Part shown: one piece after another, positions 26,797 to 36,026 of the stretch
Layout of the letters: every line of letters begins with the position of its first letter
Position numbering within the stretch: position 1 is the stretch's first letter
NCBI GenBank assembly: GCA_036386415.1
Contig: DASVVT010000005.1
Location: 1-59,192, forward strand
Direction of reading: 5' to 3'
From: DASVVT01 sp036386415
GTDB lineage: Bacteria > Acidobacteriota > Blastocatellia > Pyrinomonadales > Pyrinomonadaceae
DNA length: 59,192 bases
The notes under the pieces: model-generated
What the model saw: the letters and a program-made list of their open reading frames with translations, nothing else
Databases searched by the model: none
Told to the model about the DNA's origin: nothing
Position numbers and translations under genes: made by a program

Positions 26797-26913
26797 AAAA
26801 ATAGGGGACAGGGGCTCGGGTTCAGGGATTGTAGAAAACTGAAAGCGCACGTCAGAGTTTGAAGCTCTCCCGAAAGCCCCTTGCCCTCGCCTCCAATCAA
26901 CGATCCGCTGTGC

Positions 26914-28185
26914 TCATTCTTCCAGGCCGAAGATGTCGCGCCAAGCCTGCAAGTCTTCCTCTTCGCCCGTGTCGTAGGAGTGGCGCATGCGATGCATGAC
27001 GGGATGAGAGATTTTGTTGACGGTTGCGATGAGCAGGGCTTCGATGGCGCGCTCCTGTTCGGGCGTCAAGTTGCCGAGCCGATTGCGCTGGCGCTGCATC
27101 TCTGCGCGTGCAATCTGCTGCATCTTCTCGCGCATTGCGCCGAGCGCCGGGCCTATGTCGAGCGCACGCAGCGCCTGCTGAAACTGCATGACTTCGGAAT
27201 CGACGATCAGTTCCGCGCGTTCGGCCTCGCGCTCGCGCTCGCGTATGTTCGAGGCGATGACCGCTTCCAGGTCGTCTATGTCGAAGACGAACAGGTTGCT
27301 CATGCCGCCAATGGCAGGATCGATGTTGCGCGGGACGGAAATGTCTATGAAGAATGAGGGGGCGTGACGCCTTTCTGCCAGCGCTTCGCGGGCAATAGCC
27401 TGTGTGATGACGTAATCGGGCGCGCCCGTGGAGCAGATGACGATGTCGGCACGCGAAAGATGTGAAGTCAGGCGCGCGTAATCGACCGCTTCGCCGCCAA
27501 ACTCTGCGGCCAGCTTGCGGGCGGTCTCGTCCGTCCGGTTCGTCACCAAAACGCGCGCTGCCCCGGCGTTGACGAGATGTCGCGCCGAAAGCTCTGCCAT
27601 CTCGCCCGCGCCGACGAGCAGCACCGTGCGACCGTCCAGCGAGCCGAAAATCTTGCGACCCAGTTCCACAGCCATGTAGCTGATCGAGACGGCTGAGGAC
27701 GCGATGCCCGTTTCTGTACGCACGCGCTTGGCGACGCGCAGGGCATGATGCACGAGGCGGCTGAGGACTCGTCCGGCTGTGCCCGCCTCGACCGCCAGCG
27801 AGTAGGCGCGGCGCACCTGCCCCAGCACCTGCGGCTCGCCGACGACCATCGAATCGAGGCTTGAGGCGACGCGGAACACATGACGCACGGCTTCATCATC
27901 CGCATGGCTGTAGAGGTGGTGGCTGAAAAACTCGTGGGAAATGGAGCGCGACTGGCTCAGAAACTGTGTGATGTGCTGCGCTGTCTGCGGGGCGCTTACC
28001 TTTTCCGCTGTCGCCGCCAGCACTTCGACGCGGTTGCAGGTCGAGACGATCAATCCCTCGCGTACCAGCTCGCCATCGACGAGCGCGCGCAAGGATGCTG
28101 CGCACGCTTCGTCCGTAAAAGCGAGACGCTCGCGCACCTCCACGGGCGCGGTTTTGTGATTGAGTCCGACGAGAATAATGCTCAT
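26914..28185 (-). CDS. hemA: Glutamyl-tRNA reductase
   Basis: First committed enzyme of C5-pathway tetrapyrrole synthesis, reducing Glu-tRNA(Glu) to glutamate-1-semialdehyde. The 423 residues include GLNHKTAPVEVRE, the catalytic cysteine in STCNRVEV (about residue 50), SMVVGEPQVLGQVR and the NADPH site VGAGEMAELSARHL. A C-terminal dimerisation helix follows. Its presence means 5-aminolevulinate comes from tRNA-bound glutamate. hemL is not in the window. Confidence 0.96.
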   Translation of the reverse strand: MSIILVGLNHKTAPVEVRERLAFTDEACAASLRALVDGELVREGLIVSTCNRVEVLAATAEKVSAPQTAQHITQFLSQSRSISHEFFSHHLYSHADDEAVRHVFRVASSLDSMVVGEPQVLGQVRRAYSLAVEAGTAGRVLSRLVHHALRVAKRVRTETGIASSAVSISYMAVELGRKIFGSLDGRTVLLVGAGEMAELSARHLVNAGAARVLVTNRTDETARKLAAEFGGEAVDYARLTSHLSRADIVICSTGAPDYVITQAIAREALAERRHAPSFFIDISVPRNIDPAIGGMSNLFVFDIDDLEAVIASNIREREREAERAELIVDSEVMQFQQALRALDIGPALGAMREKMQQIARAEMQRQRNRLGNLTPEQERAIEALLIATVNKISHPVMHRMRHSYDTGEEEDLQAWRDIFGLEE

Positions 28186-28187
28186 AA

Positions 28188-28278
<91 letters not shown>

Positions 28279-28281
28279 CTT

Positions 28282-29103
28282 TTACCCAAACACGTGATAG
28301 CCTCCCATCAGGCGCGCTCCGAAGAAGGTGCAGAGGACGAGGGCGAATCCGGCGACGCCGAGCCAGGCGGCTTTGCGCCCGCGCCAGCGAGCCGTGTATC
28401 TGTAATGCACCAGCACCAGGTAGAGCGCCCACGTCAGGACTGCGAAAATCTCCTTCGGATCGTTATGCCAGAGGCGACCGTCGCGCGACGAAGACCAGAT
28501 CATGCCGCTGATGACGCCGAGCGTCAGCAGCGTGAAGCCGATTCCGGCGGCGGTCGTCGCAATGTCGTTGACCGTGCTCAAGCTCGGCAAACGATGAAAG
28601 ATAGCGCTGAAGGTCTTGAGCTTCAATTCCCGCTCTTGCAGCAGGTACATCACGCTCGCGGCGAAGACGACGAAGAAAGAGGCGTAGGCGAAGACCAGCA
28701 GCGTCGTATGAATAGGGAAGAGCCATGCGGCTCCGCTCTCGGTCACGGCGTCGGGCGTCGCGGGCGTCGTGCCACGGGTCACGCTCGCGATGAAAGTCAG
28801 CAAGGCGACCAGTGGAAGCGTAAAACTCCCAAGGGCTTGCGCGGCGTACCGCCCGAGCGTCAGGAAATAAGCGATGACCAGCGTCCACGCCAGAAATGAG
28901 AGCGTCTCGCGCAGACCAAAGAGCGGGTAGTGCCCGTCTCTCAACCAATCCGTGACGAGCGAGATGGTGTGCACACTGAAGCCGAACACGAGCGCGACGA
29001 ATGAGACGCGCTCCAGCACCCGGCGCTTGTTGGCGAAGGCCAGGATGGAATGGATGGCTGCCACCACGTAGGCCGCGAGGACTGTGAATAAAAGGGGTTT
29101 CAT
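28282..29103 (-). CDS. HemX/CcsA-like cytochrome assembly membrane protein
   Basis: 273 residues from the ATG at 29103 (MKPLLFTVLAAYV); the longer in-frame extension is not protein-like. About eight membrane helices are present. The conserved core LWHNDPKEIFAVLTWALY corresponds to the tryptophan-rich heme-handling segment of the CcsA/HemX family, although most of its tryptophans are absent, as in HemX. It lies upstream of hemA, as hemX does in Gram-positive hemAXCD operons. It probably modulates GluTR or heme handling (inference). Confidence 0.85.
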   Translation of the reverse strand: MKPLLFTVLAAYVVAAIHSILAFANKRRVLERVSFVALVFGFSVHTISLVTDWLRDGHYPLFGLRETLSFLAWTLVIAYFLTLGRYAAQALGSFTLPLVALLTFIASVTRGTTPATPDAVTESGAAWLFPIHTTLLVFAYASFFVVFAASVMYLLQERELKLKTFSAIFHRLPSLSTVNDIATTAAGIGFTLLTLGVISGMIWSSSRDGRLWHNDPKEIFAVLTWALYLVLVHYRYTARWRGRKAAWLGVAGFALVLCTFFGARLMGGYHVFG

Positions 29104-29186
29104 GGCTATCTTAGAGAGCAAGTAAACCGCACCGTTATTGTAATGGATGAGTGAAAGAGGCGACAAGTTTCCGTAGCGGAAGCAGC

Positions 29187-29319
29187 CGCAGATGCACGCC
29201 GATAAAGACGGATCGAAGGCGGAAGGAGGAAAGTTCAAAAGACTTTGCTCCTACCCTTTCACCTGTTCACCTTGTCTGCTTTCCCGTCTTATCTATGTTT
29301 ATCTGCGTGCATCTGCGCC
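29187..29319. repeat. Inverted repeat, GCAGATGCA type (about 10-nt spacing)
   Basis: CGCAGATGCACGCCGATAAAG on the left pairs with the right-arm series ATCTATGTTT / ATCTGCGTGC / ATCTGCG. The unit spacing is 10 nt here rather than 7. It lies in the 305 bp gap between divergent hemX and acyl-CoA dehydrogenase genes. Nothing else was recognised in that gap. Confidence 0.65.
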
Positions 29320-29408
29320 TAACTTTTCTTATAGATAACAGCCCCTGGCTTGTTCCTATTGCTTTCCCGTGCTAGTTTTCCGAATCTAAAGAGAGGAGTA
29401 CGGGATCA

Positions 29409-30557
29409 GTGGATTTTGAGCTTTCCGAAGAACAGCGGATGGTGCAACAGAGCGTCCGCGAGTTTGTCGCTGGCGAAGTCGCGCCGCGCGCGCATGAATA
29501 CGACGAGCAGGCGCGTTTCCCGCACGAGCAACTGAGGGGACTGGCGGAGCTGGGTCTGCTCGGGATGATTATTCCAGAGGAGTGGGGTGGAGCCGGATTC
29601 GATTCCGTCGCTTACGCGCTAGCTCTTGAAGAGATCGCGCGTGCGGACGCTTCTGTGTGCGTGATCGTCGGCGTCACAAACTCCGTCTGCTGCTATCCGA
29701 TCCTCAGCTTCGGCACGGAAGAACAGAAGCGAAAATACCTTGTGCCGCTCGCGCGAGGTGAAACGCTCGGCGCTTTCTGTTTATCTGAGCCGCAGGCTGG
29801 ATCAGACGCGACCAACCTGCGCACACGCGCCATACGCGACGGCGACGCTTACGTCATCAACGGGACGAAGTCCTGGGTGACGAGCGGCGGCGTCGCGCAG
29901 ACCTACATCGTGATGGCCGTTACAGATCGAGAGGCAGGCAAGAACGGCGTCACAGCGTTCATCGTCGAGGGCGACACTCCCGGATTATCCGTCTCCGGCA
30001 TTGAGCATAAGATGGGGCAGCGCGCATCGCAGACCGCCGAGATGAGTTTCGCAGACGTGCGCGTGCCCGCAGAGAACGTGCTGGGCGGCGAGGGCAACGG
30101 CCTGCGAGTGGCTTTCAACAGCCTGGACAACGGGCGCATAGGCATCGGCGCTCTCTCCACAGGCATCGCTCAGGGCGCGCTGGATGAGGCGCTCAAATAC
30201 GCCAAAGAGCGTCAGGCGTTCGGCCAGGCCATCGCAGAGTTTCAGGCCATTCAGTTCAAGCTCGCCAACATGGCGACCGAAACAGATGCCGCGCGCCTGC
30301 TGACTTTGCGCGCCGCAGCCCTCAAAGATGCCGGTCACAAGCAGGCTGGCTTCTACGCCGCGATGGCTAAGCTCTACGCCTCGGAGACGGCTAACCGCGT
30401 ATGTGCCGATGCCGTGCAAATACATGGCGGCAACGGCTACTCGCGCGACTATCCGGTCGAGAGAATGTACCGCGATGCGCGCGTCACAACCATTTACGAA
30501 GGAACCAGCGAGATTCAACGAATCGTCATCTCGCGGGAAATACTCAAGAAGGGATGA
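29409..30557 (+). CDS. Acyl-CoA dehydrogenase
   Basis: FAD enzyme that introduces the alpha-beta double bond in fatty acyl-CoA or branched acyl-CoA. 382 residues from a GTG preceded by GAGAGGAGTACGGG. FAD/substrate signatures CLSEPQAGSDA (about 130-140) and QIHGGNGYSRDYPVER (about 335) are present. The catalytic glutamate is in TIYEGTSEIQRI (about 365). Electron acceptor genes (etfAB) are not in the window. The chain-length specificity is unknown. The stop TGA is made by the GGATGAG repeat that follows. Confidence 0.94.
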   Translation: MDFELSEEQRMVQQSVREFVAGEVAPRAHEYDEQARFPHEQLRGLAELGLLGMIIPEEWGGAGFDSVAYALALEEIARADASVCVIVGVTNSVCCYPILSFGTEEQKRKYLVPLARGETLGAFCLSEPQAGSDATNLRTRAIRDGDAYVINGTKSWVTSGGVAQTYIVMAVTDREAGKNGVTAFIVEGDTPGLSVSGIEHKMGQRASQTAEMSFADVRVPAENVLGGEGNGLRVAFNSLDNGRIGIGALSTGIAQGALDEALKYAKERQAFGQAIAEFQAIQFKLANMATETDAARLLTLRAAALKDAGHKQAGFYAAMAKLYASETANRVCADAVQIHGGNGYSRDYPVERMYRDARVTTIYEGTSEIQRIVISREILKKG

Positions 30558-30651
30558 GGGATGAGGGATGAGGGATGAATGATTGAGGCACAGCGCAATT
30601 GAATCAATCATTCATCCCCTTTCATCCCTCATCCCTCATCCCTCATCCCTT
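30551..30651. repeat. Heptamer inverted repeat, GGATGAG family, copy 1
   Basis: Left arm GGATGAG x4 then GGATGAATGATTGA; right arm TCAATCATTCATCCC then repeated TCATCCC. The sequence just inside the arms resembles the ends of the gene-bearing copy at 41054. It contains the acyl-CoA dehydrogenase stop and ends 4 nt before the HD-protein ATG. Confidence 0.85.
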
Positions 30652-30655
30652 AACT

Positions 30656-31240
30656 ATGTTGCCTGACCGAAACGACGCCTGGGAATTGTTGTGCGAGTAT
30701 ACGAAGGGCGATAGCTTGCGCAAGCACGCTCTGGCGGTGGAGACTGCGATGCGTGCGTGCGCGCACCGCTACGGTGGGCCGGACGAGGATGTTGATGAAT
30801 GGGGGCTGGTCGGCCTGCTGCATGATTTCGACTACGAGATGTTCCCTGATCCTGAAGGCGGGCATCCGTTCAAGGGGGCAAATATTTTATGCGGGCGAGG
30901 CTATCCTGATCGCATCATTCGCGCGATCATGGGACACGCGACGTATACTGGAGTGCCGCGCGACACGCAGATGGCGCGGGCGCTGTTTGCGACGGATGAG
31001 TTGTGTGGCTTTCTCGTCGCGTGCGCGCTGGTGCGCCCGAGCCGCAGCCTTGACGATCTGGAAGTCTCTTCGGTGAAGAAGAAATTGAAGGATAAAGCCT
31101 TTGCGCGGACGGTCAATCGTGACGACATACGCCAGGGCGTCGCTGAGCTGGGCGTCGAGCTGGACGAGCACATACGCTTCTGCATAGATGCTCTGCGCCC
31201 CGTGCAGAAGGAGATTGGTCTGGGCGCGCGCGAAGGTTGA
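30656..31240 (+). CDS. HD-domain hydrolase
   Basis: 194 residues from the ATG at 30656; the longer frame merely translates the repeat. Metal-binding HD motif in GLLHDFDYE (about residue 57), with upstream histidine KHALAVE (about 23) and later GHATYTG (about 98) and FATDEL (about 115). This matches the HDIG/HD-type phosphohydrolase core of the family often annotated as HD superfamily hydrolase. Likely substrates are nucleotides, but nothing here decides which. There is no Shine-Dalgarno because the repeat arm abuts the start. Confidence 0.82.
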   Translation: MLPDRNDAWELLCEYTKGDSLRKHALAVETAMRACAHRYGGPDEDVDEWGLVGLLHDFDYEMFPDPEGGHPFKGANILCGRGYPDRIIRAIMGHATYTGVPRDTQMARALFATDELCGFLVACALVRPSRSLDDLEVSSVKKKLKDKAFARTVNRDDIRQGVAELGVELDEHIRFCIDALRPVQKEIGLGAREG

Positions 31241-31296
31241 GGCTGGCTTCTTCTTCTTGCGCCTGCGGCGTGGCATCACTTATGCTGCCGCCATCT

Positions 31297-31626
31297 TCAG
31301 CCGTAGCGACGCGGTGCGGGCGGCGTCTCGGGCACAGATTTTGAAGTGAGCATAGAGCTGAGTATAAAGACCGTCAGCGTCAAGATGGTGGCGAGAAGCG
31401 CGGTCGCCATCGCCTGAAGCTTGCGCCGCCGCGCCGTGTGGCGATAAACGAAGATGCTCGCAAAGGTAATGGCCGCGACCGGAATAACGAGCGTGCCGAG
31501 GACGGCCACATCCGGCGCGGTGTATTGGGCGGGAGAGCCTAAGATTCCTATGATGATGCCGAGCGTCGCGCCTGCGCCGACCAGGGTCGCAAGCAGCGAG
31601 GCGATCAAGAGCAGCTTCCAGCGCAT
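31297..31626 (-). CDS. Small three-helix membrane protein, unknown
   Basis: 109 residues with three hydrophobic segments (about 3-30, 40-62, 72-93) separated by a basic loop (HTARRRKLQ), and a Pro-rich tail. No family was recognised. It is the only reverse gene between two forward genes. Composition and continuous hydrophobic pattern support it as real, but it could be a chance frame. Confidence 0.5.
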   Translation of the reverse strand: MRWKLLLIASLLATLVGAGATLGIIIGILGSPAQYTAPDVAVLGTLVIPVAAITFASIFVYRHTARRRKLQAMATALLATILTLTVFILSSMLTSKSVPETPPAPRRYG

Positions 31627-31761
31627 TCAGCTTTGATCCTTGTATGGTCGCTTGCGGTTTCAGCGAACTACGGCGGAGCAGCAGCAGCAGCAGTTCGGCT
31701 TACGGGCTCCACCCAAGCGAAGAAAAGCGTCGCCAAGCATATCACAGCGAAAGGGAAAACA

Positions 31762-31841
31762 AATGCGGAATGCGGAATGCGGAATTAAGAAAAGAGCTTT
31801 TTGTTTTAATTCATCATTGCGGCATTCCGCATTCATCATTT
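31762..31841. repeat. Heptamer inverted repeat, ATGCGGA/ATGATGA family, copy 3
   Basis: Left arm ATGCGGA, ATGCGGA, ATGCGGA, ATT; right arm AATTCATCATTGCGGCATTC and GCATTCATCATT. It ends 6 nt before the proline dehydrogenase ATG. Confidence 0.85.
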
Positions 31842-31847
31842 AATACG

Positions 31848-32768
31848 ATGGTCACGAGAAGCGCACTCCTATATTTAGCTCGCCAGGAAGGGCTCAAGGA
31901 CTTTGCGAGCCGCTTTCGCCCTTTCAAGAAGATGACGACGCGTTTTGTCGCGGGCGAGGACATAGAAGAGGCCATTGCTGCCATTCGCGAGCTCAACGCG
32001 AAAAATTGTACGGCCTCTTTCGATCACCTCAACGAATCGGTCGCCAACGCCGCCGAGACCGAAGAGGAGGTGCGCGAGTACCTGCGCATCCTGTCGCGCA
32101 TAGACGAGACGGGCATACGCTCGAACGTCTCGATCAAGCTCACGCAGTTCGGGCTGGAGATTGATCCTGAACTGGCCTATCGCAATGCGCGCCAGGTGGT
32201 GGAGGACGCGGCGCGGCGCGGCAACTTCGTGCGTATAGACATGGAGGCATCAAACGTCACGCAGCTCACGATTGACATCTTCAAGCGGCTGCGCGCGGAG
32301 TTTGGCCTGAACGATGTCGGCATCGTCCTGCAATCGTACCTGCGCCGCACGATGGACGACGTGCACGATCTGCTGAAAATTCCGGCGCGCATACGCATCT
32401 GCAAGGGCGCTTACAACGAAGGGCCGGATGTCGCTTTCCCGGACAAAAAAGATGTGGACGCGAATTACGTGCGCGTCATGCAGGCGCTGCTATCTTCCGG
32501 CGTCTATCACGGGATCGCGACGCACGACCCTAATATGATCAACGAGACGATCCGTTACATGAAGCGTGAAGGGATCGGTAAAGAGGCTTTCGAGTTTCAG
32601 ATGCTTTACGGTGTGCGCCGCGACCTACAGGAACGTCTCGCGCGCGACGGTTATAACATGCGCGTCTATGTGCCTTACGGAAAGCACTGGTATCCTTATT
32701 TCATGCGGCGGCTGGCGGAACGCCCGGCCAACGTCTGGTTCGTCTTGAAGAATATGCTTAGAGGATAA
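31848..32768 (+). CDS. Proline dehydrogenase
   Basis: FAD-dependent oxidation of proline to pyrroline-5-carboxylate. 306 residues from the ATG at 31848 (the longer frame is repeat sequence), which matches stand-alone PutA-type PRODH rather than the fused PutA. The signatures RICKGAY (FAD/proline-binding), THDPNMI, and YVPYG-HWYPYFMRRLAERP (with the catalytic/substrate RR pair) are all present. The partner P5C dehydrogenase is not in this window. No Shine-Dalgarno was found; the repeat arm precedes the start. Confidence 0.94.
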   Translation: MVTRSALLYLARQEGLKDFASRFRPFKKMTTRFVAGEDIEEAIAAIRELNAKNCTASFDHLNESVANAAETEEEVREYLRILSRIDETGIRSNVSIKLTQFGLEIDPELAYRNARQVVEDAARRGNFVRIDMEASNVTQLTIDIFKRLRAEFGLNDVGIVLQSYLRRTMDDVHDLLKIPARIRICKGAYNEGPDVAFPDKKDVDANYVRVMQALLSSGVYHGIATHDPNMINETIRYMKREGIGKEAFEFQMLYGVRRDLQERLARDGYNMRVYVPYGKHWYPYFMRRLAERPANVWFVLKNMLRG

Positions 32769-32770
32769 GA

Positions 32771-32870
32771 GGGATTGCGGATTTCGGACTGCGGATTGCG
32801 GATTGGCGCTTCGGAAATCCTAAATCTGAGATTTATGTTCTCAAAGCTTTTAATCCGCAATCCGAAATTG
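32771..32870. repeat. Heptamer inverted repeat, ATTGCGG family
   Basis: Left arm ATTGCGG, ATTTCGG, ACTGCGG, ATTGCGG; right arm TAATCCGCAATCCGAAATTG. It lies between proline dehydrogenase and nfeD and ends 2 nt before the nfeD ATG. Confidence 0.8.
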
Positions 32871-32872
32871 AT

Positions 32873-33376
32873 ATGGGTAATCTTTCATGGATTCTATGGA
32901 CTGTGCTGGGCGTGATCCTCATCATCGCGGAGGTCTTCACGCCCGGCTTCGTGCTCCTCTGGTTTGGCGTGGGCGCACTGGCCGCAGCTTTCGCCGGATT
33001 AGTCGGAGTTAGTAGCCTCGCGCTGCAATTTCTCATCTTCGCAGTCGTCTCTGTGTCTCTCACCGCCGCCTCGCGCACCATTTTCGTCAACTACTTTTCG
33101 AGAGAGAAGACGGGCAGCGATCTGAAGACGGGCGTTGACGCGCTGCCGGGCAAGGTCGGTACCGTCGTCACTTCGAGCAAGGGCGCGCTCAACGAAGGTG
33201 CGGTCAAAGTTTATGGCTCAACGTGGACGGCTTACCCCGCGGAAGGAGAAGAGCCCCTGGAAGCAGGCGACCGCGTGGCGGTCGAGAGAGTACAGGGCGC
33301 ATCCATCTACGTGCGCCGCATCGAACATATTCCTGATTGGCGACAGAAAGTACTGCCGGAGAGCGAGAATCAGTAA
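32873..33376 (+). CDS. NfeD family membrane protein
   Basis: 167 residues: three membrane helices (about 5-25, 28-50, 52-72) and a C-terminal OB-fold (about 95-160, with LPGKVGTVV and GDRVAVERVQGASIYVRRI). This is the short NfeD1b form, which usually works with a stomatin/flotillin-like SPFH protein in membrane domains. No SPFH gene is adjacent, so it is an orphan here. The start abuts a heptamer repeat arm. Confidence 0.88.
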   Translation: MGNLSWILWTVLGVILIIAEVFTPGFVLLWFGVGALAAAFAGLVGVSSLALQFLIFAVVSVSLTAASRTIFVNYFSREKTGSDLKTGVDALPGKVGTVVTSSKGALNEGAVKVYGSTWTAYPAEGEEPLEAGDRVAVERVQGASIYVRRIEHIPDWRQKVLPESENQ

Positions 33377-33530
33377 AAAGCCTTAGGTCGCCAATCGTGA
33401 AATCGTCAATAGATAAAACCCGTCCGGCGACATTAGCCCGAAATTTCTGGTCAGGCTAGCTGATGGACGAGTCATGATTAAGGGGACGCGAGAGGTCTCT
33501 GCGCCTTGTGCGTAGAGCGGATAGAGACAA

Positions 33531-33602
33531 CTTTAAATACTGAGGCGCGCAAAGCATCTGCTCCTTGTCGATATACTTGGCGCGCCTGAGAGCGTTAAAT
33601 CT
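33531..33602. repeat. Degenerate 9-nt-type inverted repeat
   Basis: GGCGCGC (33544-33550) pairs with GCGCGCC (33580-33586), flanked by TTTAAATA and GTTAAATC remnants and GCAAAG. It looks like a decayed copy of the 9-nt family, in the 326 bp gap between convergent nfeD and the gene at 33703. Confidence 0.4.
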
Positions 33603-33631
33603 CCGCTTTATTTTCCCGGCTACGATCAAAC

Positions 33632-33661
33632 GGCGCGATCTGCTTTCTAGCGGATCGCGCC
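33632..33661. terminator. Hairpin between convergent genes
   Basis: GGCGCGATC (33632-33640) pairs with GATCGCGCC (33653-33661) around a 12 nt loop. It stands between two convergent genes, where a bidirectional terminator is expected. It lacks a T-tract. Confidence 0.4.
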
Positions 33662-33702
33662 ATTCCTTGTTAAGGGTAAGAGATCGTCCGGTTTGGTTCC
33701 TC

Positions 33703-34488
33703 TTATTCCCCTGGTAAGATAAAAATTGTAGGCTGCACGGCAGTCTGCAAGTCGTAACGATCAATCGTCAACTCGGCCAGCCTTTGCCCGCTCAGTTTCG
33801 TGGTGATGTGGAAGGGGAACATCATGCAGCTTATATCGCGGTAATCGCCGCGATCCTCTTCGACCAGCAAGCGTCCGTTGTAGCGCGTCTGAACCTTATC
33901 GATCAGGAATGAGTTCTTGTGGATAAAGTAGCGCACAGTGTCTGTCGGGTTGAATTTCACATCAACCACGTAATCATAGCCCTGGTCGGATTGGCGCACG
34001 GCTGGAAGTGAACCTTCGACGGCGCGATTGAGCGTACCAAAACCCATCATCGCCCACTGGCGCGAGGCGTTAATCTCGCTCACGCGGAAAGGTTGTCCGG
34101 CAAGCATGCCGCCGCCTGAGGTTCCCGTGTAGACCAGATAGGTCGGGCCTGTCACCAGGCCGCCCGGGGCAACTTCGAGCCGGCGTCGCAGGTCACGATC
34201 CTGATAATCCGTCACGGTAAGCTTGGTTTCGATCATACCGCCGACAGTTGTCGCGCCCGTTGAGACGACCGCCGCGACATTGACCCAGCCGCTGCTATAT
34301 GCCGTGACATAATTTAATTGGGCATATTTGCTGCCCCCATGTGCCACGCGCGTGACGCTCAGAAGTTCCTGGCCTGTCATACCCTCAGCAGAGCTGGTCG
34401 GTATTGACATAGGTAAGATCAGAATCGCGAGCGCCGCTAGGCTGAGCGCGAGAAAAGCTGTTTTCTTGTTGATTACACGTCGAAACAT
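33703..34488 (-). CDS. Secreted LolA-like protein, unknown function
   Basis: 261 residues from the ATG at 34488, where GAGGAGG is a clear Shine-Dalgarno. A signal peptide is visible (FLALSLAALAILILPMSIP). The body (about 40-260) is beta-rich with two segments typical of lipoprotein-sorting-like folds (RYFIHKNSFLIDKVQTRY and MMFPFHITTKLSGQRLAEL). These resemble secreted LolA/LolB-like proteins of Acidobacteriota-type genomes. No catalytic motif is visible. Confidence in the gene is high; the fold is a suggestion. Confidence 0.7.
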   Translation of the reverse strand: MFRRVINKKTAFLALSLAALAILILPMSIPTSSAEGMTGQELLSVTRVAHGGSKYAQLNYVTAYSSGWVNVAAVVSTGATTVGGMIETKLTVTDYQDRDLRRRLEVAPGGLVTGPTYLVYTGTSGGGMLAGQPFRVSEINASRQWAMMGFGTLNRAVEGSLPAVRQSDQGYDYVVDVKFNPTDTVRYFIHKNSFLIDKVQTRYNGRLLVEEDRGDYRDISCMMFPFHITTKLSGQRLAELTIDRYDLQTAVQPTIFILPGE

Positions 34489-34978
34489 TGTAGGTAATTC
34501 CTCCTCATTATCGATCCTGCGCGGCTCATGGGCAGAGCTTCTTTGCCTGGATTGCAGGCCGTAGCCCACCGCGCGCAAGAAGTAAGGGTCGGGGTTGGGA
34601 TCAACCCGTTTTATTATCGACCGCGTTGAAGCTGGCGCGGTCGTGACCATCAAGTCGAGCTTTCGAAGCGAGCCAGACGAGAAACGAAAGTGCGCTTATT
34701 GCAAAACATCTGGTTAAGAGACAAAAATCATTTCGAGCAAAGGGCCGGCTGGTGCTTGCTTGTCGCATGGCCGGTATTGCCAGAGGAGGGCTGCGCCTCT
34801 TAAGGTGCGAACAGCCCCATTGAGAAGTGCGCCGTGATTGAAAGATTTGATGCCGAAGCGGTCTGCCCCGCCTATGGGATAGATGGGGACGTGAAAACCG
34901 GCTCGAATCGACGCGTCTTCTTTAGAGACGGGACGGATGTTACTGATGGAAAGCGCCGTTGTCAATAATTTAAAAGGC
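34489..34978. other. Gap of about 490 bp with no supported gene
   Basis: It holds the promoter and Shine-Dalgarno region of the gene at 33703 and a GC-rich stretch with weak coding signal. A reverse frame of up to 107 codons (34714-35037) contains GGADRFGIKSFNHG but starts inside repeat DNA and matches nothing recognised. No RNA family was recognised. Confidence 0.4.
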
Positions 34979-35088
34979 GGTTGTCCGTGGTCAGTTGTCC
35001 CTCGTTTCGCTGTGGCACGTTGCCTTTGATGGTTCAACTGGCGAATAGCTCAACCAACAACTGACCACGGACAACAGACAACGGACTA
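34979..35088. repeat. Heptamer inverted repeat, GTCCGTG family, copy 2 (diverged core)
   Basis: Left arm GTCCGTG, GTCAGTT, GTCCCTC; right arm AACTGACCACGGACAAC. The core is related to the inverted form of the 14391/39249 core (shared TTCAA and TGGCGAA) but much diverged. It abuts the stop of the phosphatase gene. Confidence 0.8.
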
Positions 35089-35091
35089 TTT

Positions 35092-36021
35092 TTAGGGACT
35101 CTCTGTCGTGGCTTCGGCGTCGCCGAGTGTCGTGTCTTCCTCAAGCGGAGGCAGCTCGACCGTAATCTTTTCGCTTCTTGAGTCTGCCAGCTCATCACCC
35201 GTAAACCTAGCCAGCACGACCGTGATGTTGTCTTCGCCGCCGCGATTGTTGGCTTCGGCCACGAGTGCGCTGCACGCGGCTCCGAGGTCATCACCGGACT
35301 CGGCCACGATGCGCCGTATATCTTCGGCGCGCAGCTTACCGGACAAACCGTCGCTACACAGCAGCAGCATGTCGTCACGCCGTATGCGTATGCGACCCGT
35401 GACGGGAGTGACTTCGCCTTGCGCGCCGAGGGCTTGCAGGATGACGTTGCGAAACATGTGCGTCTCGGCCTCTTCTTCGCTGATCTGGCCGACATCGACG
35501 AGCTGCTGGACGAGCGATTGATCCTTGGTCGCCAGCTTGATGTGATCGCCGCGCAGGATATAGGCGCGGCTGTCGCCAACCTGCACCAGATCGAGTGTGT
35601 CGCCTCTGACCGCCGCTCCCGTGAAGGTCGCGCCCATGCCGCTGCAACGCGTGTCCTCCTGGCTCTTGTGATGAATCGCGAGGTTGGCGTAGACGGTCGC
35701 GTTACGCAGACAATCGACGAGCGGCGTCTCGGCGCTACACCCGGCTGAATCTTCCGCGTCGCTTCCGACGAGCATCTCGCGTACGGCCTCGACGGCCATC
35801 CGGCTCGCCACGTCGCCCGCCAGCGCCCCGCCCATCCCATCGGAGACGACGAGCACTAAACCCTTATCGCCCAGTTCGATGTGCTGTAGCTCTGCGGGCG
35901 GTTCAGCGCCGTCCGAGCCCGTCCACGTCTTGCCAGTCGAGAGATCGAGCAGCAGGAAATTGTCTTCGTTACCACGCCGTACACGACCAACGTCAGATTT
36001 TGCGTGAAGGTCTATGATCAT
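35092..36021 (-). CDS. PP2C-type protein serine/threonine phosphatase
   Basis: 309 residues with the metal-dependent PPM fold. Motifs in order: SDVGRVRRGNEDNF (about 8-21), VVSDGMGGALAGD (about 57-70), VGDSRAYILR (about 145), LCSDGLSGKL (about 210) and GGEDNITVVLARF (about 265). All metal-binding aspartates are present. It resembles Stp/PrpC, which oppose Hanks-type kinases. A kinase is encoded at 41538 but is not adjacent. The first codons overlap the end of a CAGTACT repeat. Confidence 0.93.
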   Translation of the reverse strand: MIIDLHAKSDVGRVRRGNEDNFLLLDLSTGKTWTGSDGAEPPAELQHIELGDKGLVLVVSDGMGGALAGDVASRMAVEAVREMLVGSDAEDSAGCSAETPLVDCLRNATVYANLAIHHKSQEDTRCSGMGATFTGAAVRGDTLDLVQVGDSRAYILRGDHIKLATKDQSLVQQLVDVGQISEEEAETHMFRNVILQALGAQGEVTPVTGRIRIRRDDMLLLCSDGLSGKLRAEDIRRIVAESGDDLGAACSALVAEANNRGGEDNITVVLARFTGDELADSRSEKITVELPPLEEDTTLGDAEATTESP

Positions 36022-36026
36022 AAGAA

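Noticed and set aside
31644..31847. Longer N-terminus for proline dehydrogenase
   Set aside because: The added 68 codons are repeat arm and low-complexity Ser residues; the family start fits the ATG at 31848.
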